Assembly (NCBI RefSeq): GCF_020509005.1
Contig: NC_063015.1
Location: 124,001-188,000 of the forward strand
Direction: 5' to 3'
Source: Fulvia fulva
Lineage: Eukaryota > Ascomycota > Dothideomycetes > Mycosphaerellales > Mycosphaerellaceae
DNA: 64,000 nt
Both the position numbers and the translations under genes were made by a program. The notes under the pieces are model-generated. The model worked only from the letters and a program-made list of their open reading frames with translations, was not told the origin of the DNA and made no database searches. Numbering within the stretch: the first letter of the stretch is position 1; every line of letters starts with the position of its first letter. Positions 22,982 through 36,240 of this stretch are shown in pieces.

Positions 22982-24308
22982 TAAGTATCTTAATAAGTCG
23001 TAGTAGACTTAGGTAGATAATCTTAAGAAGTAACTCGAAGACCGCCGAGGCCGCTCTCGAGTATATTCCTTACTATCTCGCGCTATATTATAGCGTCGTA
23101 CCCTATAGAACGGCCGAACGCTATCTAAGGGCAAGGATAATAATAGAGCTAGTAATAAGGACGAGGAGGACAAGGTAGCTCGCCGTACTACTAGGAGGAA
23201 GGCTAAGAAGTCTATACGTAAGGATAATAGTAACGACTCCGATCCGTTATCTAAGGAGTTAGAGAAGGACTCGGAGTCGGACAGTAATACTCGTACTTAT
23301 TGCCGCTCTTCTAAGAAGAAGAAGCTAGTCTACGACTTTGAGTCTCTAGTTAAGTACGATCTAGACCTTAGCTAGCCCTTTAAGACTTAGCGTAGTATAG
23401 ATAAGCTAGAGAAGTTCGTCGGTACTATCGATAGTAAGCTATCTAGACCCTTCCTCGAGAAGTTCTTCTCCGAGTTAGAGACTATTATCGACTATACGGT
23501 CTTTCGCGACAAGAAGGTAGTACTTAAGTTCGTATACGACTTACTAGCCTTACTAGGTAATACTTAGGAACTAGTTAGACTCAAGATCCCTACTATCTCG
23601 GGTAGCCTAACTAGTAGTAAGAAGACGTATAAGGGCATTAACGACCTTATCTAGGAACTCGCTAAGCGATACGGAGACCGTAACCTAATTAGTAGGGCTC
23701 GTAATCGCCTAACTAACCTTAAGATAGACAATAAGGACAGCTTCTAGACCTTCTTCCCTAAGTAGCGCTAGAATACTAACATCCTAGGCCTTAAGGGTAA
23801 AGATGCGATAGATAACCTATAACGTAAGCTAACTATCCGCTATCTTAATAAGTATCTTAACTTCCGTCCCGAATCGTTATAAGAGATGATCGACAATCTC
23901 TATTAGGTAGATAAGGACTTTAGGATCCTCGACGCTCTCTACCTACGCTCCGAGAAGCTAAAGAACGATAAGAAGGATAGTAATAAGGACAATAAGAACG
24001 ATAAGCTAGTAGGTTTAGGCTCTAACAAGCCGACCCGTAAGGCTTAGTCTACCCGACCTAAACTATTTAGGAGTAGCCTTCGTAAGACTATAGACGAAGC
24101 TAAGAACACTCGCTATATACGTAAGAGCCTCTATAAGAAGTGTCGTAAGCCCGGTCACCGCCTATAGTAGCGTACTTACGAGCTGTTCGAGTACGAGATA
24201 CTAGTACGTCTAGGTACTAACGCTAGCGGTACTACCGTTATACTACCGGCAGAAAATGCCTAGTCTACTACTTAAGCGTAATAACTAGTAGACATAATAA
24301 GGAGAATA
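22982..24308 (+). pseudogene. Gypsy-2 gag, central and C-terminal part with degenerate zinc knuckle
   Basis: Starts with the right copy of the L3 duplication and continues the gag frame of 17093-17982. Read across stops it shows an acidic/basic linker, then a retrotransposon gag domain (about 23400-23900; KFVGTIDSKLSRPFLEKFF, then AKRYGDRNLISRARNRL), a lysine/asparagine-rich linker, and a knuckle reading YKKCRKPGHRL near 24130-24170 with later cysteines lost. Ends in the L4 duplication aaggagaata (24299-24308). Confidence 0.7.
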
Positions 24309-24441
24309 GTCCTTCGTATAATCCGCCGTCACTAATATCTATTCCTATTATTACGCGTTAAGACGACGACGGCGCGACCGAGGAAGTCGCCTATTCTACT
24401 ACCGAAGGTACCTATCTTCGAGGCTATATCCTACTATTAGG
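24309..24441 (+). other. Mosaic 5' leader of L4, partly built from other retroelement sequence
   Basis: Three pieces match elsewhere in the window: 24313-24330 resembles 48754-48771 (one mismatch), 24338-24358 matches 58383-58403 (21 bases, Gypsy-4 leader, antisense), and 24362-24386 matches 17480-17504 (25 bases, Gypsy-2 gag). The rest is unassigned. Confidence 0.6.
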
Positions 24442-27400
24442 GTAGACAGCTTGAAGTTTTCTTCACCCTATTTCTTTAGCTCTAAATGCCGCGGAGGTGC
24501 CTAGCTATATTAGGTAGCTCCTAGGTAATAGTAGCCTAGGCTACGGTACGGACGGCGCCTACGGCTCTATAGGCGAAGCTCCCCTAAGATAACTAGTAGC
24601 AACTTATAGAGGACGTAAAAAGTATAGAAACTAACAATTAGCTCCTATACCGGTCTCTATAGGTAATAATTACTTAGCTACGTACGGCGCTTATACTATC
24701 GTATTATAGAGTATAATAAGAAATAAGGAAGACGTCCTAGGCGATTAGTAAGGCCACCCGGAATTAACACCCCTATAGCTAGGTATCGGTCGCGGTATCG
24801 GTACTAGGCCCCCGCCTAACGTACGATATAGTCACGATCCGTATTGTAGTAAAGGAAGACTAGGCCGAAGTTACGAAGCTATCGAATAAGGAGCTCGCCT
24901 AACGAATTAACTAACTAGGGGTAGTCGTAGTGAACTAATAGTCTAACGGTACTCTATAGATCTATACTAGCTCTACTACTACTAGGAGGTACATAGAGGC
25001 ATAGCTATAGTAGGTATCTAAGGTTACGGTATTAGCGAAGGTCTTAACGAAACAATTTACGATCCTAGTCTACGATATGCCTAAGGAGTTTAACCTAACT
25101 AACTAGGGTCACCTACGCGCTCTCTAAGAGGATAACCCGGTCACTCTTAACTCTCTAATCTAGAAGGCGACTTAGCTCTATAGGAAATGGCTAGAAGGTA
25201 AGAAGGCCTCGGCGCTAATAGTATAGCTATAAGACGCGAAAGCGGCGGATCTAGCGATAGAACAAGGCCTAGTCTAGTAATATAGCCTTAAGATAGTAGA
25301 AAAGCACTCCTTATCTTTTCGTGTCCTCTAATGTTTCAAATGCCAACAGTATAGACACTAAACCTATACGTGTATAAACAAGTAGGCCTACTCGAACTAT
25401 ATAGGAGACTATATATCTAGGGACTATACATCGACTACGAGACGGTACGCGAACTGTCCGGGGCACTACCTATCGTATAGTACGGAATGCCTATAGCGGA
25501 AACTAGCGAAAAACAAGGCAATTATAAATAGAACCGTCGCCCTAAGATTCTACGGCGACCGTAAGGCTAGCCTATACCGGAGCTAACTAGCGGCGGTCGG
25601 GTATAAGCGCCCTAGGGCCGAGAACGATATAAAGGATACGTAACCTAGGGCGTACGGGAGGCCACGTGGTCTACTAGCTACGGCGAGGGAATCTAACTAG
25701 GCCCGGCTCCCCTTTAGTATATAGCCGATAGGCGTAGACTAGGACGTATAGGGCAGTAGGACATAGGACGATATAGAGGAAATGACTATCGATACCGATA
25801 ACTAGCCTCGACACGCTTAGTATTATCTAGTATAACGTTAACTATAGCAAGGATATAGTCTAGAACCATTTCCTACACGAGGCGGACCCGTACGTCTACT
25901 ACGTCCTAGTAATCTAGAAGCTATAGATTAACCCGTACTATAAGAGACTAACGACCTACAAGTTACTAGGCTATACGACATGCCTACGAGGCGACGGTAG
26001 ACCCCGTACGTGCTTCTATATTAGCAAGGACATACTAGAATCCGACTAGGAGGTAGTGTACTACGTAGACAAAGAAGGCGGGGGCGATATTACCTCCCTC
26101 TACGTAGGTAGTACCTAGATACATAACCTATATATACAACCGCTAGCCTCGAGGTCTAGCCGCGACCTAGGGGTCTATAGACACCTAGACAGTACGCTTA
26201 AGAGACAAGGGTGCTATATCGTAGTAGGAGACTTTAACATATACTACCCTTCCTAGGAAAGCCTTATATAGCCGTACTCTATAGCCGACGAAGTACTCGA
26301 CTTAATAGCGAGCAACGTAATTGCCCTTAATACCCCGAAGGACCTAGGCACCTAGAAGAGAGGGGGACTCTAAGGCACGATCGACCTCTCCTAGATCTTA
26401 GATAGCCACTACTATATAGTAACCTACTATAGGATCGAATATATACTCGAGGCGTCATTAGACTACATACTAGTTAGGACCTCTATTACGATATAGATAT
26501 AACGTATACTAGCGAGAACCCCTAAGCTAAACTAGGGAAAGGCCTACTAGGCCAATATCTAGGCGTACCTCGATAACTCCGAGAGGCTAGTCTAGATCGC
26601 GTAGTAGTAATACAACAGTAAAGACGAGATAGACGAAGCAGTCTAGGGGTTAATAGACGAAATAAGAAAAGCGACCTTACTTTACGTTCCGCTTACCTAA
26701 CTAACGATATAGTCCAAACTATACTAGACGCCGGAGTATACTACGGTAGTAAGAGAAGTAAGGAGAGCCCGCCGGGTATAGACGAGTAGCTATAGCGAGG
26801 AGGCCTAGAACGTATATAGGGAGGTATACTAATAGAAGAAAGCTATAATACGGAGGGAGAAAGCAGTCGGCTAGAGGGCTATAGTAGAAGAAATCGCCGG
26901 TAAGCTAGCGAGGATGTGTAAGCTAGCAAAATAGGCCCGATAGGACCCTATATAGGGCCCCTCCTTCTCTATCCTAGCGCTACAATCGCCTAGTAGCCCG
27001 GTTAGCGACCTCGAGGCTAAGGCGCGTCTACTAGCTAGTAAGTTCTTCCCGCCCCTAGTCGAGGCTAATCTAAGCGACATAAACAGCTCTACCCCCCTAG
27101 CCCCTAGTATCGCGGTCCGATAGGAGGTGTCCGAGGGAGAAGTTACCGCTATACTTAGGAAGTTGCCGGCGAAGAAAGCCCCGGGGCCGGATAGGATCCT
27201 AAACGAGCTACTAAAGAAGTGTAGAGATCAGCTAGCCCTAGTAGTTATAGCAATCTTTAACGCCTACCTATAGACCGGATACTACCCGATAGCATTTAAA
27301 CAATCGACGATAGTAGTCCTACGTAAGCCGTAAAAGGAAGACTATACGTAGGTAAAGTCGTACCGCCTAATTGCACTCCTTAATACTCTTAGGAAGGCGC

Positions 27401-29291
27401 TTAAGAAGCTAGTTATAACGAGACTCTCCGAGGCGGTAGAGGAATACTCCCTACTCCCGGACACCTAGATAGGTACGCGCCTATAGCGATCGACGCTATC
27501 CGCGATAGAACTTATCACCTCTAAGGTAAAGGCTATCTAGTATAAGAATAGGGACAAGGTGGCTTCCTTACTTAGCCTAGACATATCGGGAGCCTTCGAC
27601 TACGTGTTATACCCGCGGCTACTCTATATCCTAAGGTCGAAAGGACTTCCTAAGTAGCTTGTTAACTTCGTACGGTCCTACCTCTAAAACCGTAGTACGT
27701 CGATCCTAGTCGGCTAGTATAGAAGCCTATTTTAAGTAGTATATACTAGAATCCCGTAAGGCTTAACGCTAGTACCTATTCTGTTCCTCTTCTTTATAGC
27801 GACGCTACTCCTAGCCCTAGAATCCTAGAATACCGCTACGAGCGGCTTCGTAGACGACACGAACATCCTAGCGTAGTCTTCCTCGACTAAGGAGAACTAT
27901 AGGCTACTAGAAGAGAAGTATAAGATCTACGAGGACTAGGCTAGGAGGTACGGGGCTCGGTTTGCCCTAGAAAAGTATAATCTAATACACTTTACGCGCC
28001 GGCTACGGTTCTATAATATATAAGCTTCTATCTAGATATAGGGGTATACGACTAACCCGGTAGATTAGCTTAGGATCCTCGGACTATAGGTGGACCCGGC
28101 GCTACGGTAGAGGAAGTACGTATAGGTAATATTACGGAAAGCTAAATAGAATATAGTATTATACAAGAGGCTCACTACGTCTATATAGCGCGCGGACTTC
28201 CGGTAGTCACGACTCCTATATACGGCTATTATATAGCCAGTCCTTACCTATAGTAGCTAAGTATAGTCCTTAGGCGAGAGGGCCTGCCTATCGAAGGGAC
28301 TCGTCGCGCCGCTAGCGAAGATCTAAAACTAATGCCTAAGGAAGGTTACCGGGGCATACAAGTCGACGCTAATAAGGATACTTAAGTACGAGACCGCTAT
28401 ACCGCCGATCGACCTATATATCTAGGGACTACGGACCTCCTACTTAGGCAAGTCGGTATAGAACCTAGTATAGAAGGTTATCGCTAGTATAGTCGTAAGG
28501 GTCCGCGAATTAGTACTAGCGTATAAGGGTATTCGACCCGGAAACGAGCCGAACTACCGGGTAAGGGACGAATAGCTAGTAATACGGTAGGAAGGTAAGA
28601 AGCCGTTTATAGAGCAACTATAGAAAGACAGGTAGAACAACTAGGGTGTAGGGTATAGTAGACGCTCTTAGCTAGCGGGACAACCTAAGGAATAGTTAGC
28701 TACAAAATCCGCGGTCAAGCACCCCCCGAAGCTTATCTACTACCGCCTTACGAGGGTATAGAGTAGTATAGTAACCTAACTACGAAGCGAACACATCGGC
28801 CTCTAGGGGTACCTATTATAGAGGAAGGTTCTAGGATCTACGAATACTAGCTACCCCTACGGCTATCGCTCCTAGAACGTACGGTACGTACTCCTCGTCT
28901 ATCCGAGGTGGTCGCTAGGAAGGGGGGAGTAGATAGTAAAGGCGAGGAACCGGACGATTAGGGTACTTCTTAATAACGCTAAGGACCTACGACGTATTAC
29001 GAACTAGATACTAGAGAAGGGCTAGCTAGAACAGTACCGCCTAGTAGGAGTAGTATAGGAAGAGAGGATACGACGTAGCGCGATAAGACCGGCTAGGAGC
29101 GGGGGCTAATAGGGTAGTAATATAGACTACGTACGTTTAGAGGGAAAGCTAATCTAGATAAGGAGTAGTCGGGGGCGGGAAGGGTTTTTACCTATTCAGG
29201 TTTCCCTTTATACATAACAATAGATATATACCTATATAGGCCGGATAGGGTCCTAGAACAGAGGAATAACAAATCTATCTATCTATCTAAA
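24309..29291 (+). mobile_element. LINE-A copy L4, RIPed, with a 133-bp mosaic leader
   Basis: LINE homology begins at about 24442 (equivalent to L1 position 953) and runs to the CTAT tail at about 29289. ORF1 (about 24534-25804) and ORF2 (to about 29109) are colinear with L1 and RIPed. The target duplication aaggagaata lies at 24299-24308 and 29292-29301, so 24309-24441 belongs to the insertion although it is not LINE. The host gag-protease frame reads on smoothly when the insertion is skipped. The frame at 26871-27080 (minus) is an antisense shadow. Confidence 0.88.
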
Positions 29292-32200
29292 AAGGAGAAT
29301 ATAAGACATAACGAAGAGGCACTACTAGTAAAGCTACCCGAAGGGCTTAAGCTGTCATTATATATTCTTAGAATAGTAGAAATAGAACATAACCCTATTA
29401 TCGGCTTATACCTCGTAAACCTAGGGATGGCTAATAGGCAAAATGCATTTACTTTCCTTAATAACGGTACTAATTCTAAGTATATCGACTTCTCCTTTAC
29501 GTAAAAACACAATCTGCCCTTAATTAAGCTTAGTAACCTACTAGCCCTTAGGTTAGTAAACGGCTCGATAGCCGCGGGAATGATAGAATACCGTATAAGT
29601 CTAGAACTTACACTCGGTAATAGTTATAAGGAGACTAGAACCTTCTAGGTTATATATCTAGAGTATAATATTGTACTAAGAAGGCCCTAGTATAATGAAC
29701 ACTAGCTAGGTATCCACTTTACGTTAGGTACTATAACCCTCGACTCGGAGCACTATAAGGAGTATTACCTATAGGATAGCGAGCTAGTCTAGGTATAGAG
29801 TATTAACGATAAGTAGGAACCGGTAATTACTAAGCAGACCTTCGAACCTACCCTAGAGACCCGACTAGCGTATTAAGCTACTGTCGAAGAAGATAACGAT
29901 AGAGATTTTATCTAGACTATAACCTCTAATATAATAATAAAGGAACGCCCGCGAACCGCTAAACTATTATTCGAAAAGAAACTAGCTACGCCGACACTAC
30001 CGGATGTCGACATCTAGGAAGTTAGCGCGGAGGCAATTAAGAAGATAGTAAGGCGGAAAGGAGTAGAGGTATATATAATGTTTATCTTTGATAGGAACGA
30101 GCTATAGCAACCTAGTAATATACGTGCTATAGACCTACTCACTACCTACGCTATAAGCGCCCGTAATATACGTAATATAGCGACATACTCGCCTAATACC
30201 GGCTATAGGATACTTTCTAATAACAAGACTATCGAGCGACTTGATATACGTATAGTAGCGTTCGTACTAGTAGCGCAACGCGTTAGTCCGACTCTCTCTA
30301 CCTACAAGATATATATACAAGCCGATGTAGACAAATTTATACGTAAGAAGGAGAAGACTATCGATCTAAAGTACTACCTTCTCCCTATATATCACGAATT
30401 CGCATATTGCTTCTCTAGACAAGATACGAAGGAGCTTCTACTATATAGGCCTAGTATTAACCACGAGATCAAGCTGAAGCTAGGAACTACACCGCCTTTT
30501 AGTAGGCCCTACCGGATGTTAAACGAGGAGGACGAAGTCATCGCGTACTAGGTCTAAGAGTAGCTAGCCTAGAAGGGTATTCGTAGATACGAAGGCAGAG
30601 CAGATACTTCATTACCCGTGCTTATTATTAAGAAACTAGGAGGTGGATTGAGAGTCTATATTAACTATAGACAAGTTAACGAACGTACGATCAAGTCTAG
30701 GTATCCTATACCCTTAATATAAGACACACTTAATCGTATTACTAGCAAGAAGTACTTTACTAAGCTAGATGTTATTACCGCTTTCAATCGTATTAGAATA
30801 GTAGAGGGCTCCGAATGGCTAACCGCATTCATAACACGATATAGACAGTTTGAATGCCTAGTAATACTATTCGGGTTATGTAATGCCCCTAGTACTTTCT
30901 AGTCTTATATTAACGACATACTACGAGAGTTCCTTAACGACTTTATATCGGTATACCTAGATAATATACTTATCTTCAGCGACACTCTTGAGGAGCTTAT
31001 AGAGTATGTTAAGAAGGTACTTCGTAAATGTAGTAAAGCCGGCCTATAACTCGACATTACTAAACATGAGTTTCATACCTAATCTACTAAATACCTAGGC
31101 CTTATAATCGGCAAGGACGGAGTCTTAATAGACCTAGCTAAGGTACAAGTAATAAGGGAATAGGGAATACTAGTAAACGTGAAAGATATCCTTACGTTCA
31201 ATAGGTTCTCCGGGTTCTATCGGCGCTTTATTAAGGACTATAGCAAGATAGTATTACCTATAGTAAAGCTGACTAAGAAGGACTGCCCTTAGTAATAGAC
31301 AGAGGAATGTTAGAAAGCATTCGACGGGCTAAAGTAAGCTTTTACCGATACTAAAGGCACTATATTAGCGATGTTTGTCCTAGGACGTAGAATAGTACTT
31401 AAAACGGATACGAGTGACTTTATTACGGCTACGGTCCTATCGTAATACAATAAGGACAACATCCTAAGGCCAATCGTATACCTGTCTAAGAAGATAAGCC
31501 CGTAGGAGTACAATTACGACTTTATAACAAGGAACTACTTGCTATCGTCAAAGCATTCAAAGAGTAGAAGCCCGAACTTATAGGTAGCAATATCGACGAA
31601 CTAGACTTTAAGAACTTTACTGATCTAAGCGGCTACCTAGTACTAGTATATAGCGACTATAAGAACCTCGAATACTTTATAACCTCTAAGTAACTAAACA
31701 GACGACAAGTAAGATAGGCCGAGTTCCTCTTATAATTCTTCTTTAAGATTATATATCGTCTAGGTGTTTAAGGAGCTAAACTAGACAGCCTTACTAGACG
31801 TTTATAGGACGCGATTCTATATAACAAAGCAGATCCGCGGTATGTATAGTAGGATCGTATACTACTTAAACTAGAACACTTCTTATCTATTAGCGCTAGC
31901 TAAATCCTATAGCTAAGCGTATCCGAAGTCGAAGGAGTAGTAATAGACGAAGCGCTATTAGCCGACATTAGTAAGCTATATAAACAGGACGATACAATCG
32001 AAGCCACGACCTAGTTAGTAGTAGGCGAACCTATTAAACTACTACGAAGGAACAAGATTGATAATAAGTACGCGATACTAGTCGATAGGATGATCTATAT
32101 TAAGAATATATATAGCGGTTATAGTCTCTTTATCCTACCTACTAAAGATAAGGGAAACACTATACGTATACGTATCGTTAAGGCCTTCTACGATATACCT

Positions 32201-33905
32201 ACTATAGGACACCCCGGTAAGACAACTACGAGCCAGTTAGTATCACGTTACTATATATAGCTACGAATAACACGGTTCATTAGATCTTTCGTACGAGTAT
32301 ACCGTATATACCGTAATAGCCGTAGTATTAACGAACCTTAATATAGACTACTTACTCTACTACTAGTCCTATTCGATACGTAGGACGACGTTGCCTTAGA
32401 CTTCGTTATCGAACTACTAAGGGCCAAGTATATAGTAGATAGTCAGTACTATTAGAACGTACTTATAGTTATAGACCGTTTAGGTAAGGAGCGGCATTAT
32501 ATTCTAGTGTTAGAAATGATAGCGGAGTATATCGTATATATCTACGTAAAGTATATCTTCTCCCGATATAGTCTACTAAAGACAATTACGTCGGATCGTG
32601 GTCCTTAATAGGTATTAGCCTTCTAGGGACGCCTCTACGAGTTGCTACAAATTAAGCGTAAGATCTTAACCGGCTATTACCCTAAGACTAATAGTCAAAG
32701 CGATAGAACTAACAAGATAATAGAAGAGTACCTACGTACGTTCACTAGTTACGCTTAGGATAACTAGCTAGATTAGCTCCTACTTATAGAGTTCACTATA
32801 AACGACTACGTCTCCGAAACGACTAGCGTAAGTCCTTTTATAGCGAACATTAGTAAGAACCTACGTTATGTAGATACTAAACTTAATCTCCCTATATAAC
32901 TACTTCCGTATAAATAGCGATTAGACGTAGAGTCTATAAATACATTTGTACAACGTAAAATAGACCTTAGGCAAAAGCTACGAGACTCTATAGCAATAGT
33001 ATAAGTATCGTAAGCTAAATATACTAATAAGTATAGAACGATTATACTACGGTACGAAGTCGGAGACCTAGTACACCTTAGTATACGTAACTAGCGTACT
33101 AAGCGCCTATTAAAGAAGCTTAATTGCCGCTATACTAGACTATACGTAGTTACTAAGGTGCTACTATACGACACGTACCGCCTAGACCTCCCTTAATCCC
33201 TAAGTAACCTCTATAACGGCTTTTACGCTAACTTGCTAATGCCTATATACGTACTAATGCTAGGACAAGTATAGCTACCTCCGGCCCCGATCGAGGTAGA
33301 AGATAATAACGGAGACATAAACACGTATTAGCTTCTAGATATAGTGCTTAACATAAAGAGCACATTACTACTAGGCCTAGCGCTACGCGGTAGGAGGAAG
33401 GAACGGAGGTATAAATACCTTATACAATAGGTAGGTTATAGTAAGCCTACCTAGGAGCCCGCTAAGGAGTTAATAGATACTACTACCGCCTCTATCGCGG
33501 ACTTCTACTATAACTACCCTACGAAGGACAGGCTAGCTAACTTTACGCCGCTACTAGGGTAGATTCCTAATAAGGATATACCCGAAGACGTTATAATCGG
33601 CGAAGTAATAAACGCTTTAGCCGTAAACGCTTCGTTAATAGTTATACCTAACCCGGTAACTATAGGTAGGCTACGTAAGTTATTCGCGTAGGTACCTATA
33701 GCTCTTCCGGTAGTTACGTATTACGAACCTAATACTAGTACTTATAATAGCCCGTAGGCGGCTACTTTAAGAAAGATGACCGTTAGTAGGTAAGTACCGG
33801 ATATACGTTAATACGGTATAGAGGATAATATAGAAGATGACGCCGCGTTTGTAGCGGCTATACTACGAGCTTAAGGGACTAAGCGCGATTCTAAAGGGGG
33901 GGTAG
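29292..33905 (+). pseudogene. Gypsy-2 pol: protease, RT, RNase H, integrase, chromodomain; RIP-inactivated
   Basis: Follows the right copy of the L4 duplication. Translation across stops gives an aspartic-protease region (about 29292-29880) and a reverse transcriptase (about 30390-31050: TKLDVITAFNRIRI, LFGLCNAPSTF, and VYLDN at 30951-30965, YLDD with the second D changed by G-to-A). RNase H runs from about 31300 to 31850. The integrase (about 32150-33000) has an SDRG-type second aspartate and a later glutamate. A C-terminal chromodomain at about 33380-33540 reads YKYLI-WVGYSKPTWEPAKE. The chromodomain puts it in the chromovirus group of Ty3/gypsy elements, which are known to target heterochromatin marks. 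A purine tract (about 33883-33902) precedes the 3' LTR. The antisense frames at 29279-29512 and 31310-31513 are shadows. Confidence 0.85.
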
Positions 33906-33989
33906 TATTACGGCCCTAGGCCTAGCGAATGTCTAGCTAGTACGTAGGTCACGTGACCGCGCGTACTAGCGTAGTACCTCGGCTTATAT
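33906..33989 (+). repeat. Gypsy-2 3' LTR, truncated by LINE-B
   Basis: tattacggccctaggcctagcg... matches the 5' LTR at 16912 base for base apart from CpA/TpG-type changes, and breaks off at cggcttatatata, where the LINE-B tail begins. The rest of the LTR is not found downstream. Confidence 0.75.
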
Positions 33990-35560
33990 ATAGATAGATA
34001 GATAGATTATTCATTCGCCTGTTTTAGTGCCCTATAGCCTATATAGGTCTCTCGCTATTTAGGTCTATTTGTATAGGTAGGAAACCCGATTAACGGATAA
34101 AAACCTCCTCGTCTTTACCCTCCTCGTTCTTTCCTATCTTGTCCTTTCGTTCTCCTTCCTTTAGGGTACGCTAGTGTTATAGTTATTACCCTATGACTAC
34201 CTTGCCCGTAACCCTAGTAATGTCCTCCTCTCGATTCCCTTTCTCCCTTCTATTTCCCCGGCTCTTCTCTCTCTCTCCCTCCTCTCTATCTACCTTTCCG
34301 TTTCTACTACTAGGGAGAATTGCTCTAGGTAGTCCTCGTTAAGGATCTATCTTGTCACTCTCCTTATATCTTGTCTGTCCTAGATAATGGCCTGGTATTG
34401 CCTGTCTCTTACCTTGGCCCTCTACTAGCTTCTCCCTTTTACCCACTTAGTACAGTTTAGCACTATGTACTCCGGGTTTTGGGATAGGTAGCTATAGGGG
34501 CAACGTTTAGAATCGTATCCTAGGACTCTTCTTTAGTACAAGTATACTCTTAGCCTAATGTGCTTAGAGCGAATCTAGATAGCTATGCTTGCTTCCGCCC
34601 TCTTTAGGTCTTTATAAATAAGGTAGTTATACCTCCTGAAGGTCCTAGCCGCTAGTAGGGCTCCTAGCCTTACCGGTTTTTAGTTCTAACGCGTTTCCTA
34701 TAGGTGACCTACGATCCTTTCTACTTAGCTTTGCTTCTTTTTCCCTTTGTCCCCTATGTTAGCTTGCTCCCTTAGAGCTTCTCTCTGTTTAAGGGCTACT
34801 AGGATTTCCTGTGATGTTTTTAGGTCTGCTTCCTTCTATAGGATTATGTGTGGCCGGTTAGGTCTTCTCCTCCTCTCCTACTAGGTTCTTATCCTTTAAG
34901 TAGCTACTTAGATAGTTCCCTAGGCTAGGTATACTAATGTCTTCTCTACGTATTAATACCTTATGCCCTAGAGGTACTCCCTAATAGGGGCTGTACCTGA
35001 TTCCATTTCTATTGTCCTATAAGAGGTTGACTTGTATACCCCTAGTACTCTCTTTAGGCAGGCTGCCTACGCTCTATTAAGGGGGTCCTCAATTCTCTTC
35101 GGGATATGTTTTTCCGCTACCTAAATTACTACTCTATATAGCATTACGGGCTTGATAATGGCCTTGTACATAGTCTAGGCCTTTATGAAGGTCGCCCCCT
35201 AGGTTAACGTAGTGAGTCTCTCGATTAATTGTCTATTAGTGTCCGCTCTCGCTTACGCCTTCTTCACTTATAGTCCCTAGCTAAGTTTCGGGTCTAGCTA
35301 TATCCTAAGGACTCTAAGTTCCCTTATAGGATAGGTCTCGAACCCCTAGATTTTTACTAGTACTACTAAGTTATGTTTTGTCTTTGCCTTACTAAAATAG
35401 ATAAGTTAGTACTTGTCCGGTGCAAATTTTGCCCTATACTTTCTTGCCTACTTTTCGTATTATCTATGTCTCTCCTCTAGGCGTACGCAGTTTTCCTCTA
35501 TAGACCCCGACTACGCTAGGATATTTATGTTATCTACGAACCCCGATACTAAGGTGTTTG
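33990..35560 (-). mobile_element. LINE-B copy, 5'-truncated, RIP-mutated
   Basis: The low end carries tagatagatagatagatt, the reverse complement of a CTAT-repeat tail like that of LINE-A, followed by a 3' UTR (about 34000-34280) and the C-terminal half of a LINE ORF2. From 34934 on it matches 1-625. The RT block reads VSGFVDN near 35530-35550 (FVDD with one G-to-A change). It stops at 35558-35560 where Copia-2 begins. RIP looks lighter than in the LINE-A copies: many TG and some CA remain between 34300 and 35100. Confidence 0.8.
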
Positions 35561-35694
35561 TTAAGATGTAGCATCTCAAAGGGAGTCAACAATCAGGAAG
35601 TGATCTGGCAGCCTGAGGTATTCACAATGACTCAGCTTGTAGGGAGATACCTTCTCTCCCCTTTAGCTTAGATAGACATCTAACACAATCAACA
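35559..35694 (+). repeat. Possible Copia-2 5' LTR, un-RIPed
   Basis: Starts TGTTAAGATG and a possible end is ...acacaatcaaca before tattggttcc, which would sit where a primer-binding site belongs. There is no second copy in the window to confirm it. The composition is normal in CA and TG, unlike its neighbours. Confidence 0.4.
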
Positions 35695-36240
35695 TATTGG
35701 TTCCTGATATATTGCTGCATGCTCGTGCTATTAGTCAGTTGAAGATTGATCTCTTACTCCACTCCGCTGCCATCCACCCGTACCTGTTTCAACCGGTTAT
35801 GAGCCCGGGTTTGTGCAGGAATAAGAGCAACCTATATCAGTACAGGTTACTTGTATCCCTTGCTATCGTAGCAGAAAACATCTGGGAATCAGAAGTCTAC
35901 CCCGTCTATCCTATCAAGGAGCTTAGTTCGATACTAAGTGATAGGTAACCCAGACAAGGACTCTGTGCGGCTTACTCAAAGCCAATACCTTGAAGATACT
36001 CTGTAGGCAGAACTGCATCGAGATACTATCAAGAAGGACTTCAAGTAAGTCATTTGAAGCTCTGCTAGGAGAGACAGACCTGTGTCCTAGCCCCGAGACC
36101 TCACACCGCTCCTTTACTTTACCAAGCAGGCCTTGGTATCCACACCTACGAACTTTCCCATTCTACACCAGAAGCCTCAGCAGGATCTGAGCCACCACTT
36201 TGGAACATACACACCTTGTTTCATTACATCCAATTTATTA
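35695..36240 (+). other. Copia-2 untranslated leader, un-RIPed
   Basis: A 546-bp stretch between the possible LTR and the gag start. Short open frames (35697-35948, 35990-36190) show no recognisable domain and are probably chance. Direct evidence that it belongs to Copia-2 is only its position and matching unmutated composition. Confidence 0.4.

Noticed and set aside
35697..36190. Two open frames of 83 and 66 codons in the Copia-2 leader
   Set aside because: No domain and no homology I recognise; they lie where an untranslated leader is expected and before the clear gag start.
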